Positions 17,191-25,478 of a stretch of DNA of 64,000 nt are shown piece after piece; within the stretch, counting starts at the first letter, position 1, and each line of letters opens with the position of its first letter. Made by a program: the position numbers and the translations under genes. The stretch covers positions 292,446 through 356,445 of the forward strand of contig NZ_JACYFG010000061.1 of the NCBI RefSeq assembly GCF_014803405.1, in the 5' to 3' direction. Under the pieces are notes generated by a model. It was given only the letters and a program-made list of their open reading frames with translations, did no database searches and had not been told where the DNA came from. Origin of the DNA: Pelagicoccus enzymogenes. Lineage in GTDB: Bacteria > Verrucomicrobiota > Verrucomicrobiia > Opitutales > Opitutaceae.

Positions 17191-20100
17191 CTACTCAACT
17201 ATCCCCGATCGGCCCAGAGAGAAAACCTTCAGCTCCCCTTCGTTGAGCGACAGCAGCAGCTCCTTGCGTCCATCACCATCTAGGTCCCCACAAGCAAAAC
17301 GACGGGGCACCCCATTGATCTCCAATCCTGACTCTCTGGGCAACAAAGCCTCGAATCCCCGTCCTGCATTGTTCCTCAAGAGGATGACATGTCCCTTGAG
17401 CGGGCGATCAACCCAGAGATTGGGAGCCCTCGGCTCTAGGCTGAGGACGAGATCTTCCCAACCATCCTCGTCGTAATCCAACGCCAAGATATCGACCATC
17501 TCCCCTGTTTGAGCCCACCAAGGCAACTCCACGGGGGTGAAACGCCCCGCTTCCTTCTGCAAAAGCGCTATCGATCGGGTTTCGTTGATTTCAAAGCGCT
17601 GGCAGCGTTCGAGTAGTTCATTCGTGAAGATTTCCGACACCTCCTTGCGAGCATAATCCGCTATAGAATCCGTCGTGGCCTCCAGCAAACCGGGGAACTG
17701 CGCTGAATTCAAAATCCGGCTCTCCAAGGGCAACAAGCGGCCCTCGTGGGTAAAGCAATTGATGTAAACATTGTCCCATGATGGATCCCGCGGGACATAA
17801 AGAACCCAAGGCGACTCATCTGTTGGGACACGCCTCAAATTCAGCCCCCAATTGCCAAGAACGATGTCCGTACGCCCGTCGCCATCGAAGTCTCCGCTGG
17901 CAATCGAACGCCAAGCTCCTTTCAGGCTCCCAACATCGACGACTGCGTCCTGACGCTCTAAACCCGAATCGCCCATTTTCCAAAAGACTGGGCTTCCCCA
18001 CCGTACAGCTTGCACGAGGTCCATTTTTCCATCTCCTGACCAATCAACAGCGAGCAAGCGGCTAGTGTTTCCAGAACTACCGAATGCCTCCGAAAAGGGA
18101 CTACGATCATCGAGCTCAAAGCCATTATCCGCTCTCAGCCAAACAAGATTTCTCTCGTGAAACGGATACTTCCTCGCGACGCTACCGCTCGCTTGCAGCA
18201 AGTCTCCATCTCCATCTCCATCCACATCGATCAAGAGCAAATCATTGGTAGGGGTCGCAGGAAATTCAGGAGCATGCCTCCAAGCTTTGAATTCCAAACT
18301 GTCGCTATCGAACGAATACACTCTATCTTTGTAATACTCGTCTCCTGCATCGAGCTCCTCTCCGCCGGAGCCCACAAGCAATTCCATTCGACCATCCGCA
18401 TCGAGATCGATCGCTACCAATGAAGAGTCTTCCGAATCGAAGTCGTCTTCAAACGCCTCTTGGCGAGCATAGGCCAAACGCCGTCCCTTTTCGTTGATAA
18501 ACACCTTGGTCTCGTGTCCTGTGGCCCCGCCCATCACCAAATCCAGATCGTCATCGCCATCTAGATCAACTAGCTGAATTGGAGGCCCCGATCGAAATTC
18601 GACCTCAGGCTTCAACATTTGCATCGGATACAATCGATAAACGTCCTCAACCGAATTCGCCTCTTTGGACACCGTAAGGTCGGAGGGAACAAAAACGGTC
18701 TCAGTCTCTTCGATGGGACTTATTCCATTGTCTTTCTCCTCAATCAAATAGCGATTGCCGGAGAGCAATGAACGAACGGTCTGACGCGATCCACTGGGCC
18801 ATTCAATTTCGAGACGGTCAATCTTCTGTCCTCTCCCCAACCCAAAATGAACGTAAGGTTCGTCGGTTGAAAGGTATCCACGAGCCAATGACACTTCTCG
18901 ACAAAGTATTCCTCCTCCTAGAAACAATTTCAGCTTAGCGCCGATACCGAAACGATTTGATGAGACACCCTTTAAGCCTATCGAAAGACTCTCCCCCAAA
19001 GCCAGATCGTTCCTGTAAAGCGTGGGAGCCTCGTTCAGGTTCGACAGGACCAGATCCAAATCTCCATCCAAATCGAAGTCCGCAAACGCTGCGGAAAAGC
19101 TAACCCCTAGTTTCGCCAGGCCGACATCTTTCCCTTCCTCTTCAAAGCGAAAGCCACCCTTGTTTCGATACCACAAGTTAACTTCTTCGTAGAGCGGCGC
19201 TTGCTTGAAATACGCCATCCTCTGCCAACCTGTGCGAGCCTTCTCCGATTTCATCCCTAGGTCGCCGTCATGGAAAGCTCTGATCATTCCGTTGTTTACA
19301 TAAACATCCTGCAGCCCGTCATTATCCAAGTCGGCGATGCGAACCGCCCAAGTCCAATCCGTCGCGGCCAAACCAGCCTGTCTCGCAATTTCAACCTGCT
19401 GCGACTTCCCTATACGAGTCGACAGCATGTTGTGCATATATTGACTCACGGAGCTTCGCGAAGCATGGATAGATTTGGTTTCGATAGAGGCAACCGTTCG
19501 CTGATGTTTCTCTGGATCAGCAGCGGCCATTTCTCCTACGAACAATTCTGAATAGCCATCGTTGTTCAAATCACCAAAATCCGCCCCCATCGCAGAGTAA
19601 GGAGAACTAACGAGTTCGCTTGCGATAACATCCGAGAACGTTCCGTCCTTGTTATTCAAATACAAGCGATCCGCCGCCTCGAAGTCATTCGCAACATATA
19701 GATCAGGCCAATTGTCGTCATTGAAGTCCCACCAAAGGGCCGCGTGACCTTGTCCCCTACCAGAAATACCTGCCTTCTGGGTGACGTCTACGAACAGCCC
19801 GTTCCTGTTCTCATATAGAAAATCCGGCATTCCTTCCGCAAAGCCCGAAGCAGTAAGAAAGTTGCACTGCAAATATAGGTCCAAATCGCCATCCCTGTCG
19901 TAATCCGAAAAGGACGGCGCATTAGATCCCGTCGAGATATCCAAGCCCCAAAGAGAAGCAGACTCTTCAAAATAGCCGCCACCATTATTTAAATACAATT
20001 CGTTAGGAAACCCTGTATACGTGACGTAAATGTCCAAATCGCCGTCGTTATCGATATCCAGCATCGCGACGCCCGCCCCAATCTTGCCGAGGCTGTGGAT

Positions 20101-20457
20101 GCCTCGAGCACGCCCTACCTCCCGAAACCGAAAATCTCCTTCATTCAGGTAGAGCCGGTTATCACTGTCTTTTCCGACCGCAAAAAGATCGGCGAGCCCA
20201 TCTCCATCCACGTCGCCGAGAGCTATGCCCGAGCCAATAGTCCCTAAAAAGTACTGGTGCCAGAGAGTTGTCCAACGCTTGGGATGGGTGTATTCGTTAA
20301 CGTGAATTACCCCTGAGTGCTCCGCCTGAATCGCGACGAACCCACTCCCGTCAGATTCGCTGTTCCGAAAAGGCGAGACCTCAACGACCTTCGCGGTGGA
20401 GGCGATGGCGACTCCTCCGAGTCCAAGAATGATCCCTACCTCACGCAACCACCTCAT
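17191..20457 (-). CDS. Secreted FG-GAP/VCBS repeat protein with ASPIC/UnbV domain
   Basis: 1088 residues with an N-terminal signal peptide (hydrophobic 8-22). Many repeats contain calcium-binding loops of the type DxDxDGxxDL (for example DVDGDGLADLFAVG, DYDRDGDLDLYLQ, DFDLDGDLDLVLSN), which fold as blades of beta-propellers. Two propeller regions (about 60-480 and 620-1080) flank an ASPIC/UnbV domain at about 520-580 (RGYLSTDEPYVHFGLG, EIEWPSG). Such proteins are extracellular or periplasmic, and their biochemical role is mostly unknown. It lies 98 bases downstream of a TonB-dependent receptor on the same strand with a terminator between them, so it may be read through or have its own promoter. 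Confidence 0.9.
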   Translation of the reverse strand: MRWLREVGIILGLGGVAIASTAKVVEVSPFRNSESDGSGFVAIQAEHSGVIHVNEYTHPKRWTTLWHQYFLGTIGSGIALGDVDGDGLADLFAVGKDSDNRLYLNEGDFRFREVGRARGIHSLGKIGAGVAMLDIDNDGDLDIYVTYTGFPNELYLNNGGGYFEESASLWGLDISTGSNAPSFSDYDRDGDLDLYLQCNFLTASGFAEGMPDFLYENRNGLFVDVTQKAGISGRGQGHAALWWDFNDDNWPDLYVANDFEAADRLYLNNKDGTFSDVIASELVSSPYSAMGADFGDLNNDGYSELFVGEMAAADPEKHQRTVASIETKSIHASRSSVSQYMHNMLSTRIGKSQQVEIARQAGLAATDWTWAVRIADLDNDGLQDVYVNNGMIRAFHDGDLGMKSEKARTGWQRMAYFKQAPLYEEVNLWYRNKGGFRFEEEGKDVGLAKLGVSFSAAFADFDLDGDLDLVLSNLNEAPTLYRNDLALGESLSIGLKGVSSNRFGIGAKLKLFLGGGILCREVSLARGYLSTDEPYVHFGLGRGQKIDRLEIEWPSGSRQTVRSLLSGNRYLIEEKDNGISPIEETETVFVPSDLTVSKEANSVEDVYRLYPMQMLKPEVEFRSGPPIQLVDLDGDDDLDLVMGGATGHETKVFINEKGRRLAYARQEAFEDDFDSEDSSLVAIDLDADGRMELLVGSGGEELDAGDEYYKDRVYSFDSDSLEFKAWRHAPEFPATPTNDLLLIDVDGDGDGDLLQASGSVARKYPFHERNLVWLRADNGFELDDRSPFSEAFGSSGNTSRLLAVDWSGDGKMDLVQAVRWGSPVFWKMGDSGLERQDAVVDVGSLKGAWRSIASGDFDGDGRTDIVLGNWGLNLRRVPTDESPWVLYVPRDPSWDNVYINCFTHEGRLLPLESRILNSAQFPGLLEATTDSIADYARKEVSEIFTNELLERCQRFEINETRSIALLQKEAGRFTPVELPWWAQTGEMVDILALDYDEDGWEDLVLSLEPRAPNLWVDRPLKGHVILLRNNAGRGFEALLPRESGLEINGVPRRFACGDLDGDGRKELLLSLNEGELKVFSLGRSGIVE

Positions 20458-20496
20458 TGTTACATTAAAGAATCCAAGTATCTGATGGGTTGTTCA

Positions 20497-20530
20497 AACG
20501 AAAAGCGCCTCCCCGAAAAAGGGAGGCGCT
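20497..20530 (-). terminator. Rho-independent terminator after the TonB-dependent receptor
   Basis: AGCGCCTCCC (20504-20513) pairs with GGGAGGCGCT (20521-20530). On the reverse strand the stem is followed by TTTTCGTTT. It lies in the 98-base gap between the receptor and the FG-GAP gene. Confidence 0.85.
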
Positions 20531-20555
20531 GAAATAAATTTCCTAAACTAGTCTC

Positions 20556-23500
20556 TTAGAAAGAGAAGGTATTGGAAAGGAACCACGACGGATCACCGTC
20601 TAATCGGTACTCTGTTATCGAACCGTCAGGATTCACCGCCAATGGAATCAATCCTCCATCAGCTAAGACATCCCGAACGTTCAACTGGATTCGCCAGGTG
20701 ATGTCGTCGTTGAGGTCCACAGAATAGCTTGCCCACAGGTCGATGGAATCCTCGGACGGACCATAGAAAGGTCGGGTGATATCGTATTCGACCACCTCGT
20801 TGCCAGATTCAGTGACGCCTCTGGATTGAGGATAGCCAATTACGATCTCATCCTGCCAGCGGTAGCTACCTCCCACTCCAAGTCCCTTGAACTTACCGTC
20901 GCGGAAATTGTAGTTCGTTACGAGGTTGTAGCGCCACTCGCGGAGTTCGTCCACGTTCGTGCCTTCCTGCTGCAGCGCGAGCTGGTAGCTGGAGTAGAAC
21001 TCAGCATTCCAACGAGTCTTGAGCGTGTTGGCACGGTCTCCAGACCACCATAGACGGATATCACCGTTGTCGCCGTTATGGATTTCGTTACGTGCGTCGA
21101 CCCAAGCCTTCAAGCTACCTGCCAGGTTGTCTCGCACTGCTTCCGTTCTGGAGGCGTTGAACGCGATGTTCCAGTTTTCAACCGGATTGTAGGTGAGCTC
21201 AAACTCCGTGCCTTCCGACAGAAGGTCAGAGGTCGTAGTGAAGCCTGCTGGCTGAGCGCCTGTGGACTCGCTCCAAGGATCCCACCAGCCGTTTTGCCAA
21301 CGGGCATCGGACTTGGTCGCGCCCCAAGCATCCCAGAACTCTTGCGGAGCTAGGTTTTGCTCGAGGTTAGTGAGAGCACGTTCTTGCCAAGCTTGGGCCT
21401 CTTCCGCGGTTTGGTCGCGGGAAGCCTCGCCGCGGGCCGCTAGATAGGATTCCCATGGAGCATCACCTGCTTGGTATGGGCTGTTCGCATAACCGCGCCA
21501 GCTGTCGCTCCATCCTGGGACTCCGTCAAGGAAGGCCTTGTCACGCATACCAGCCGCGAAGAGGCTAGTTTCAGCGGTACCAACGTACCACAGGTTGCGA
21601 AGCGGGAACGTCGCGCCGTTTACGAGCGTTTCGTATTGAGTAACCTTCAAGCTGAGGCGGTCGTCGAAGGAGCGGATCAAGAAACCGTAGTCTTCCGTGA
21701 TACCAGTCGGAGGAGCGATCGTCCTATTCATGTGGTCGACTCGCGTTTCCGCGGGCTGGAAGTTCGAAGACTCGTTCCAGAACACACTGACCTTGGTGTT
21801 ACCGGGCAGTTCGGGAAGGAACTGGTCAAGGTGCACTACCAAGCTCTTGGATTCGTTGTCGTCTTCGAAACGGTCAACGCTACCGAGCGCTGCAGGAGCC
21901 AAGGCCGCCGCATCCTCAGGGGTGTAGCTCAAGTAGTTGCCTCCCGTTTGCGGGAACGGCGTGTTGCCCGTAGGATCGAAGATGTTACGAGGATCGTCAG
22001 GAATACGCGGAGCTGTTACGTTGTACTTGAGCACTTCGTCTTCGCGTACGCCGTAGGTACCAACGATGGCACCACCCCAGAAGAATCCTTGCCAAACAGC
22101 TGCCTGAGAAGTCACCTCCTCAGTCTGGGAACGCGCAGTCGTGACCAGATTGAGGCGATCACCCTCGGTATCTACGAGAATATCGATCGGACGAGTCGTC
22201 CATCCCACATAGTTGCCAGGGTTGTTCTGCTCGTCGCTGTATTGCTCGTCCCAAACGTGGTACCAAGTCTGGCTCTCGAGGTAATCCACATTGCGTGTGG
22301 ACGGGTTCGCCCAAGTGTTGTCCCAGTAGTTGATGACGTCGATGCCCTTAGGGTTAAGCCTCGGCAGTGGCTGCAAGTTCAGCCCCTGAGGACCGGACGT
22401 ACCGATGACAGAAGGTCCCATATAGACGGCCGTCATGACTTCGGAGGTGTTATCCGCCATGCCAGGCAGACCTTGGTAGGCACGGAATGAGTCGTCTGCG
22501 AGCCAGTTCTTAAAGCCCATCTCGTAGAACGTAATGTCATCGGAGGACTTCAAAGCAGTGAGACGTTGCTTGCCGATGAGCTTTCCTAGGAAGGAGTCTG
22601 ACTCAAAGAGATCGTCTTCGCGCAACTCGGCAGTTGCAGTGAACCGGTAGCCGTCACGCTCACGCTCGTTCAAGTTACTGCTACCTTGCGTACGCTTGAA
22701 GATAACAGGACGCCCAACGTTGGGGTTTGGAGTCACCAGGTCGCCCAAGGTCTCGTTGACGTCGATCGTGATTTCAGGCGACCAACCGAAGGGGCTGGAC
22801 TGGCCGTACTTGTAAACCTCGTTGTTGATCGCAGCCTCGAAACCAAGACGGTTGTCGAAGAAGGTTTGCGCGACCTTGAGGTTCAAGACCCGGAAGTCCT
22901 GCATTTCGCGCTTGTTGTCTCCGTCCAGCAAGTGGTTCTTGTAGTCGAAGATGGAGCGATCCCAGAGACGTTCCGCATTATAAACGCCGATGTCCGCCAA
23001 AGGCAGTCCAAGGGTTCGGGCTGCGGCCGAAGTGGATGCCGGCGACATGATGGAGCGGTAGAAGACGTGTCCAGTACCACCAAGGTCACGGACGATCTGT
23101 CCATTGTCTACGGTGAGTACGTTCGCGTCTTGGGATGAGATACCTGGAATCCACATGTCCGTAGGATTGCCGTCTCCCGCGTCTGCGTTGGCGAAGTAGA
23201 GGACAGGGCCATCCGTGTAGTTTTCCCCGTACCATGGGTGGTTGAAACTGATCTGGTTAAGGATCGGTACTTCGCGCATGATGGGTACCTCGAAGCGGTT
23301 CGGATCATCGGGGTTGTCGTTATTCCAACCCGTTCCCGCTTCTACCCAAGTCGTTGGGACACTGGAACCTCTGACGTGCACTGACACTGGAGTCGACCCC
23401 AGTACAGGACGGCCGTCCTCGGTGTAAACGAGTCCCCCTTGCGTGTTGTAGGGCGCGTCATCGCCATAAATCGCGTCTTTAACAGACTGCGGATAGGCTC

Positions 23501-24476
23501 CGAAGCTAAGCGGCTGGTTGGTAGGAAGCCAAGCGTCTGTTGTCGAAAACGCCAAGGGGCTACCCGTGATCTGAGCCGGCAAATCGCCGAACGTATTCCA
23601 GAATCCCGACATGCGGTCGACTGGAGGGCGGGTGCGCGGGCGGTTCGAGTTGATGGAACCCGACTCGAAGTTACCGGTGAAGGTCGTGAGAGCGTTGTCC
23701 GTCTTCAGGAACTTCGGCTCGTACTTCAAGGCGACGAAGAAACGTTCGTCCTCCGCCCAAGCTTCTTCCTGGCGGTACTTGTCGTCTTTCTTAACAGCTG
23801 CGACACGCACTCCGAGCTCATCTTCCAAGATGACGCGGTTGACGTTGACGTGGGCGCGAGTGGAACCGTGACTTCCGAAGCGGATCTGAACCTCGCCTTC
23901 GTTAGTGTAGTTCGCAGAGTCTGTAGTGTTGTTGATGATACCAGCAGGACTTCCGAGACCGGAGAGGATCGCGTTCGGACCGCGCTGCATGTCGACGCGG
24001 CTGACGTTGTATCCATCCCATGGGACATCGGAAAGGAAGTAGTCGCGGGTATTGTCCGCAGCTTGCAGACCGCGGACACGAGTGTTGGCGTTCGGGTTGA
24101 GGAGGCTCAAACGCTCCTCACCTGCGAAGTTACCTCCAATGCCGCCCACTTCCGTGCTCGTCGTATACTGGAGAAGCGATGCGTTGTCGACGGCACCCGT
24201 GTCCCGAAGAAACTCTTCGGTGATAACAGAGATGGCGGAACCTACGTCCTTCAAATCTGTGCGGATACGCGAACCTGCCAAAGTGCTGGTAGCACGATAG
24301 CCCTGATCCTCGGAACCCTCGACCGTAAACGGCGACAGTTCGAAGATTTCCTCATCCTCCTGGTCGTCTTGCGCGAAACCGAGAGGAGCAACTAGAAGCG
24401 CGGCGCCACAGAGCATTGCCTGTGCCCCACGTCTAGGCCGTAGGTATCTATTTGTCTGTTTGATATTATTGTTCAT
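20556..24476 (-). CDS. TonB-dependent outer-membrane receptor
   Basis: 1306 residues from ATG at 24476. A signal peptide (MLCGAALLVAPLGFAQ near 20-36) is followed by an acidic stretch and the FELSPFTVEG motif, which resembles a TonB box and is typical of receptors in Opitutia. The plug domain covers about 60-200 (VISVITEEFLRDTGA, RVDMQRGPNAILSGLGSPAG), and a very large 22-strand barrel ends in aromatic residues (SNTFSF). The receptor would import a large or scarce ligand using TonB/ExbBD energy. The ligand is not evident: there is no SusD, siderophore or glycan enzyme gene beside it. A long upstream region suggests regulation at its own promoter. Confidence 0.92.
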   Translation of the reverse strand: MNNNIKQTNRYLRPRRGAQAMLCGAALLVAPLGFAQDDQEDEEIFELSPFTVEGSEDQGYRATSTLAGSRIRTDLKDVGSAISVITEEFLRDTGAVDNASLLQYTTSTEVGGIGGNFAGEERLSLLNPNANTRVRGLQAADNTRDYFLSDVPWDGYNVSRVDMQRGPNAILSGLGSPAGIINNTTDSANYTNEGEVQIRFGSHGSTRAHVNVNRVILEDELGVRVAAVKKDDKYRQEEAWAEDERFFVALKYEPKFLKTDNALTTFTGNFESGSINSNRPRTRPPVDRMSGFWNTFGDLPAQITGSPLAFSTTDAWLPTNQPLSFGAYPQSVKDAIYGDDAPYNTQGGLVYTEDGRPVLGSTPVSVHVRGSSVPTTWVEAGTGWNNDNPDDPNRFEVPIMREVPILNQISFNHPWYGENYTDGPVLYFANADAGDGNPTDMWIPGISSQDANVLTVDNGQIVRDLGGTGHVFYRSIMSPASTSAAARTLGLPLADIGVYNAERLWDRSIFDYKNHLLDGDNKREMQDFRVLNLKVAQTFFDNRLGFEAAINNEVYKYGQSSPFGWSPEITIDVNETLGDLVTPNPNVGRPVIFKRTQGSSNLNERERDGYRFTATAELREDDLFESDSFLGKLIGKQRLTALKSSDDITFYEMGFKNWLADDSFRAYQGLPGMADNTSEVMTAVYMGPSVIGTSGPQGLNLQPLPRLNPKGIDVINYWDNTWANPSTRNVDYLESQTWYHVWDEQYSDEQNNPGNYVGWTTRPIDILVDTEGDRLNLVTTARSQTEEVTSQAAVWQGFFWGGAIVGTYGVREDEVLKYNVTAPRIPDDPRNIFDPTGNTPFPQTGGNYLSYTPEDAAALAPAALGSVDRFEDDNESKSLVVHLDQFLPELPGNTKVSVFWNESSNFQPAETRVDHMNRTIAPPTGITEDYGFLIRSFDDRLSLKVTQYETLVNGATFPLRNLWYVGTAETSLFAAGMRDKAFLDGVPGWSDSWRGYANSPYQAGDAPWESYLAARGEASRDQTAEEAQAWQERALTNLEQNLAPQEFWDAWGATKSDARWQNGWWDPWSESTGAQPAGFTTTSDLLSEGTEFELTYNPVENWNIAFNASRTEAVRDNLAGSLKAWVDARNEIHNGDNGDIRLWWSGDRANTLKTRWNAEFYSSYQLALQQEGTNVDELREWRYNLVTNYNFRDGKFKGLGVGGSYRWQDEIVIGYPQSRGVTESGNEVVEYDITRPFYGPSEDSIDLWASYSVDLNDDITWRIQLNVRDVLADGGLIPLAVNPDGSITEYRLDGDPSWFLSNTFSF

Positions 24477-24917
24477 GGTTGTCTTTGCGGTAGCTTGGAA
24501 CCCAACGAACCACAGCAATCCATGTACACCGAGTACGAGAATGCGGATGGGCTCAGGGGGTGCCTAAAAATCAGTGCGGTAGCTGAAAAAACTTGGGGTG
24601 GAATTTGATAGGGGCAGTTCCGGGGCCGGGAACTAAAGTGCGATTCTAGGAAAACAATCCTAACTGATCGTGCCTATAAAACAGCACCTCAGGGGCCCCA
24701 CTGTCAACCCAATTGAGGGTATTTCCAGCAAGAATGCTCGAACGTTCAAAAAAAATACAACTTTCGTAAAACACTGGTTTACATCAACCTACACGGTGTA
24801 AATTTGCGATAAACATCCTTTTTAGCCCGTTAAACATTTGCTCTTACTATACACAAGACAGGTAGGTTCTCAAATCCAGTGAATAGATCTCAAAAACACC
24901 TTCTCCAAACGCCCTAA
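24477..24917. promoter_or_regulatory. Divergent regulatory region between the receptor and a P-loop kinase
   Basis: 441 bases without a gene. The receptor-proximal half is GC-rich with GGGGCC runs. The half near the kinase is AT-rich, with several TAAACAT/TTTACAT-like words. Promoters for both genes must lie here, but I cannot place -35/-10 boxes with confidence. Confidence 0.5.
24778..24802. promoter_or_regulatory. Inverted repeat, possible operator
   Basis: TTTACA and TGTAAA form a 6-bp inverted repeat with 13 bases between them. Related words (TAAACAT) recur at about 24810 and 24830. This could be a regulator-binding site, but such short AT-rich repeats also arise by chance. Confidence 0.25.
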
Positions 24918-25478
24918 ATGCCACGTACCAACACCCTTTATCTCGTCACCGGCATGCCGGCGGCTGGCAAATCTACCTTCGCCCGGAAACTCGCGGCCCG
25001 CACGGGAGCCTGCCTGCTGGACATCGACACCTGCACGGAAACCATAGTGCAAGCCGCAATGGAACGGATAAGCGGCGAGCCCAACGACCGGGACAGCCCT
25101 ACGTTCAAAGAAACCTTCCGAGAGCCGGTCTACGATACGCTCTTCGCGATCGCGGCCGAAAACCTACCTCACACCGACGTTATCGTCACAGGCCCCTTCA
25201 CCAAGGAGCAAGCCCGCCCGCATTGGCCCCGGGAAATTCGCTCCCGTCTAGGAGCTCCCTGCGACGTCAAATGCGTTTTCGTCCACTGCTCGCCCGAGCT
25301 CCGCAAGCGACGACTCATCGAACGAGCGAATCCACGCGACGAGCCAAAGCTCAAGAACTGGGAGAAGCACCTCCAGTACTACGACCCGGATGCCTTCCCT
25401 GCCTATCCTCACTTCGCGGTCGACACCGCAGCTCCCAAGAGCTTCGAGACGGCCTTGAACGAGGGCTTGTTGGACTAG
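24918..25478 (+). CDS. Small P-loop kinase (AAA_33 type)
   Basis: 186 residues. The Walker A motif GMPAAGKST is at 12-20, followed by DIDT near residue 37 and an Arg-rich lid (RKRRLIERANPRD). This is the layout of small-molecule kinases related to gluconate, shikimate and zeta-toxin-like kinases. The substrate cannot be told. The stop overlaps the stop of the convergent hybrid kinase by four bases (CTAG at 25475-25478), so the two transcripts meet with no spacer. Confidence 0.8.
   Translation: MPRTNTLYLVTGMPAAGKSTFARKLAARTGACLLDIDTCTETIVQAAMERISGEPNDRDSPTFKETFREPVYDTLFAIAAENLPHTDVIVTGPFTKEQARPHWPREIRSRLGAPCDVKCVFVHCSPELRKRRLIERANPRDEPKLKNWEKHLQYYDPDAFPAYPHFAVDTAAPKSFETALNEGLLD

Noticed and set aside
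23439..24395. 318-codon frame opposite the TonB-dependent receptor
   Set aside because: Antisense shadow, Arg/Val-rich with no motif.
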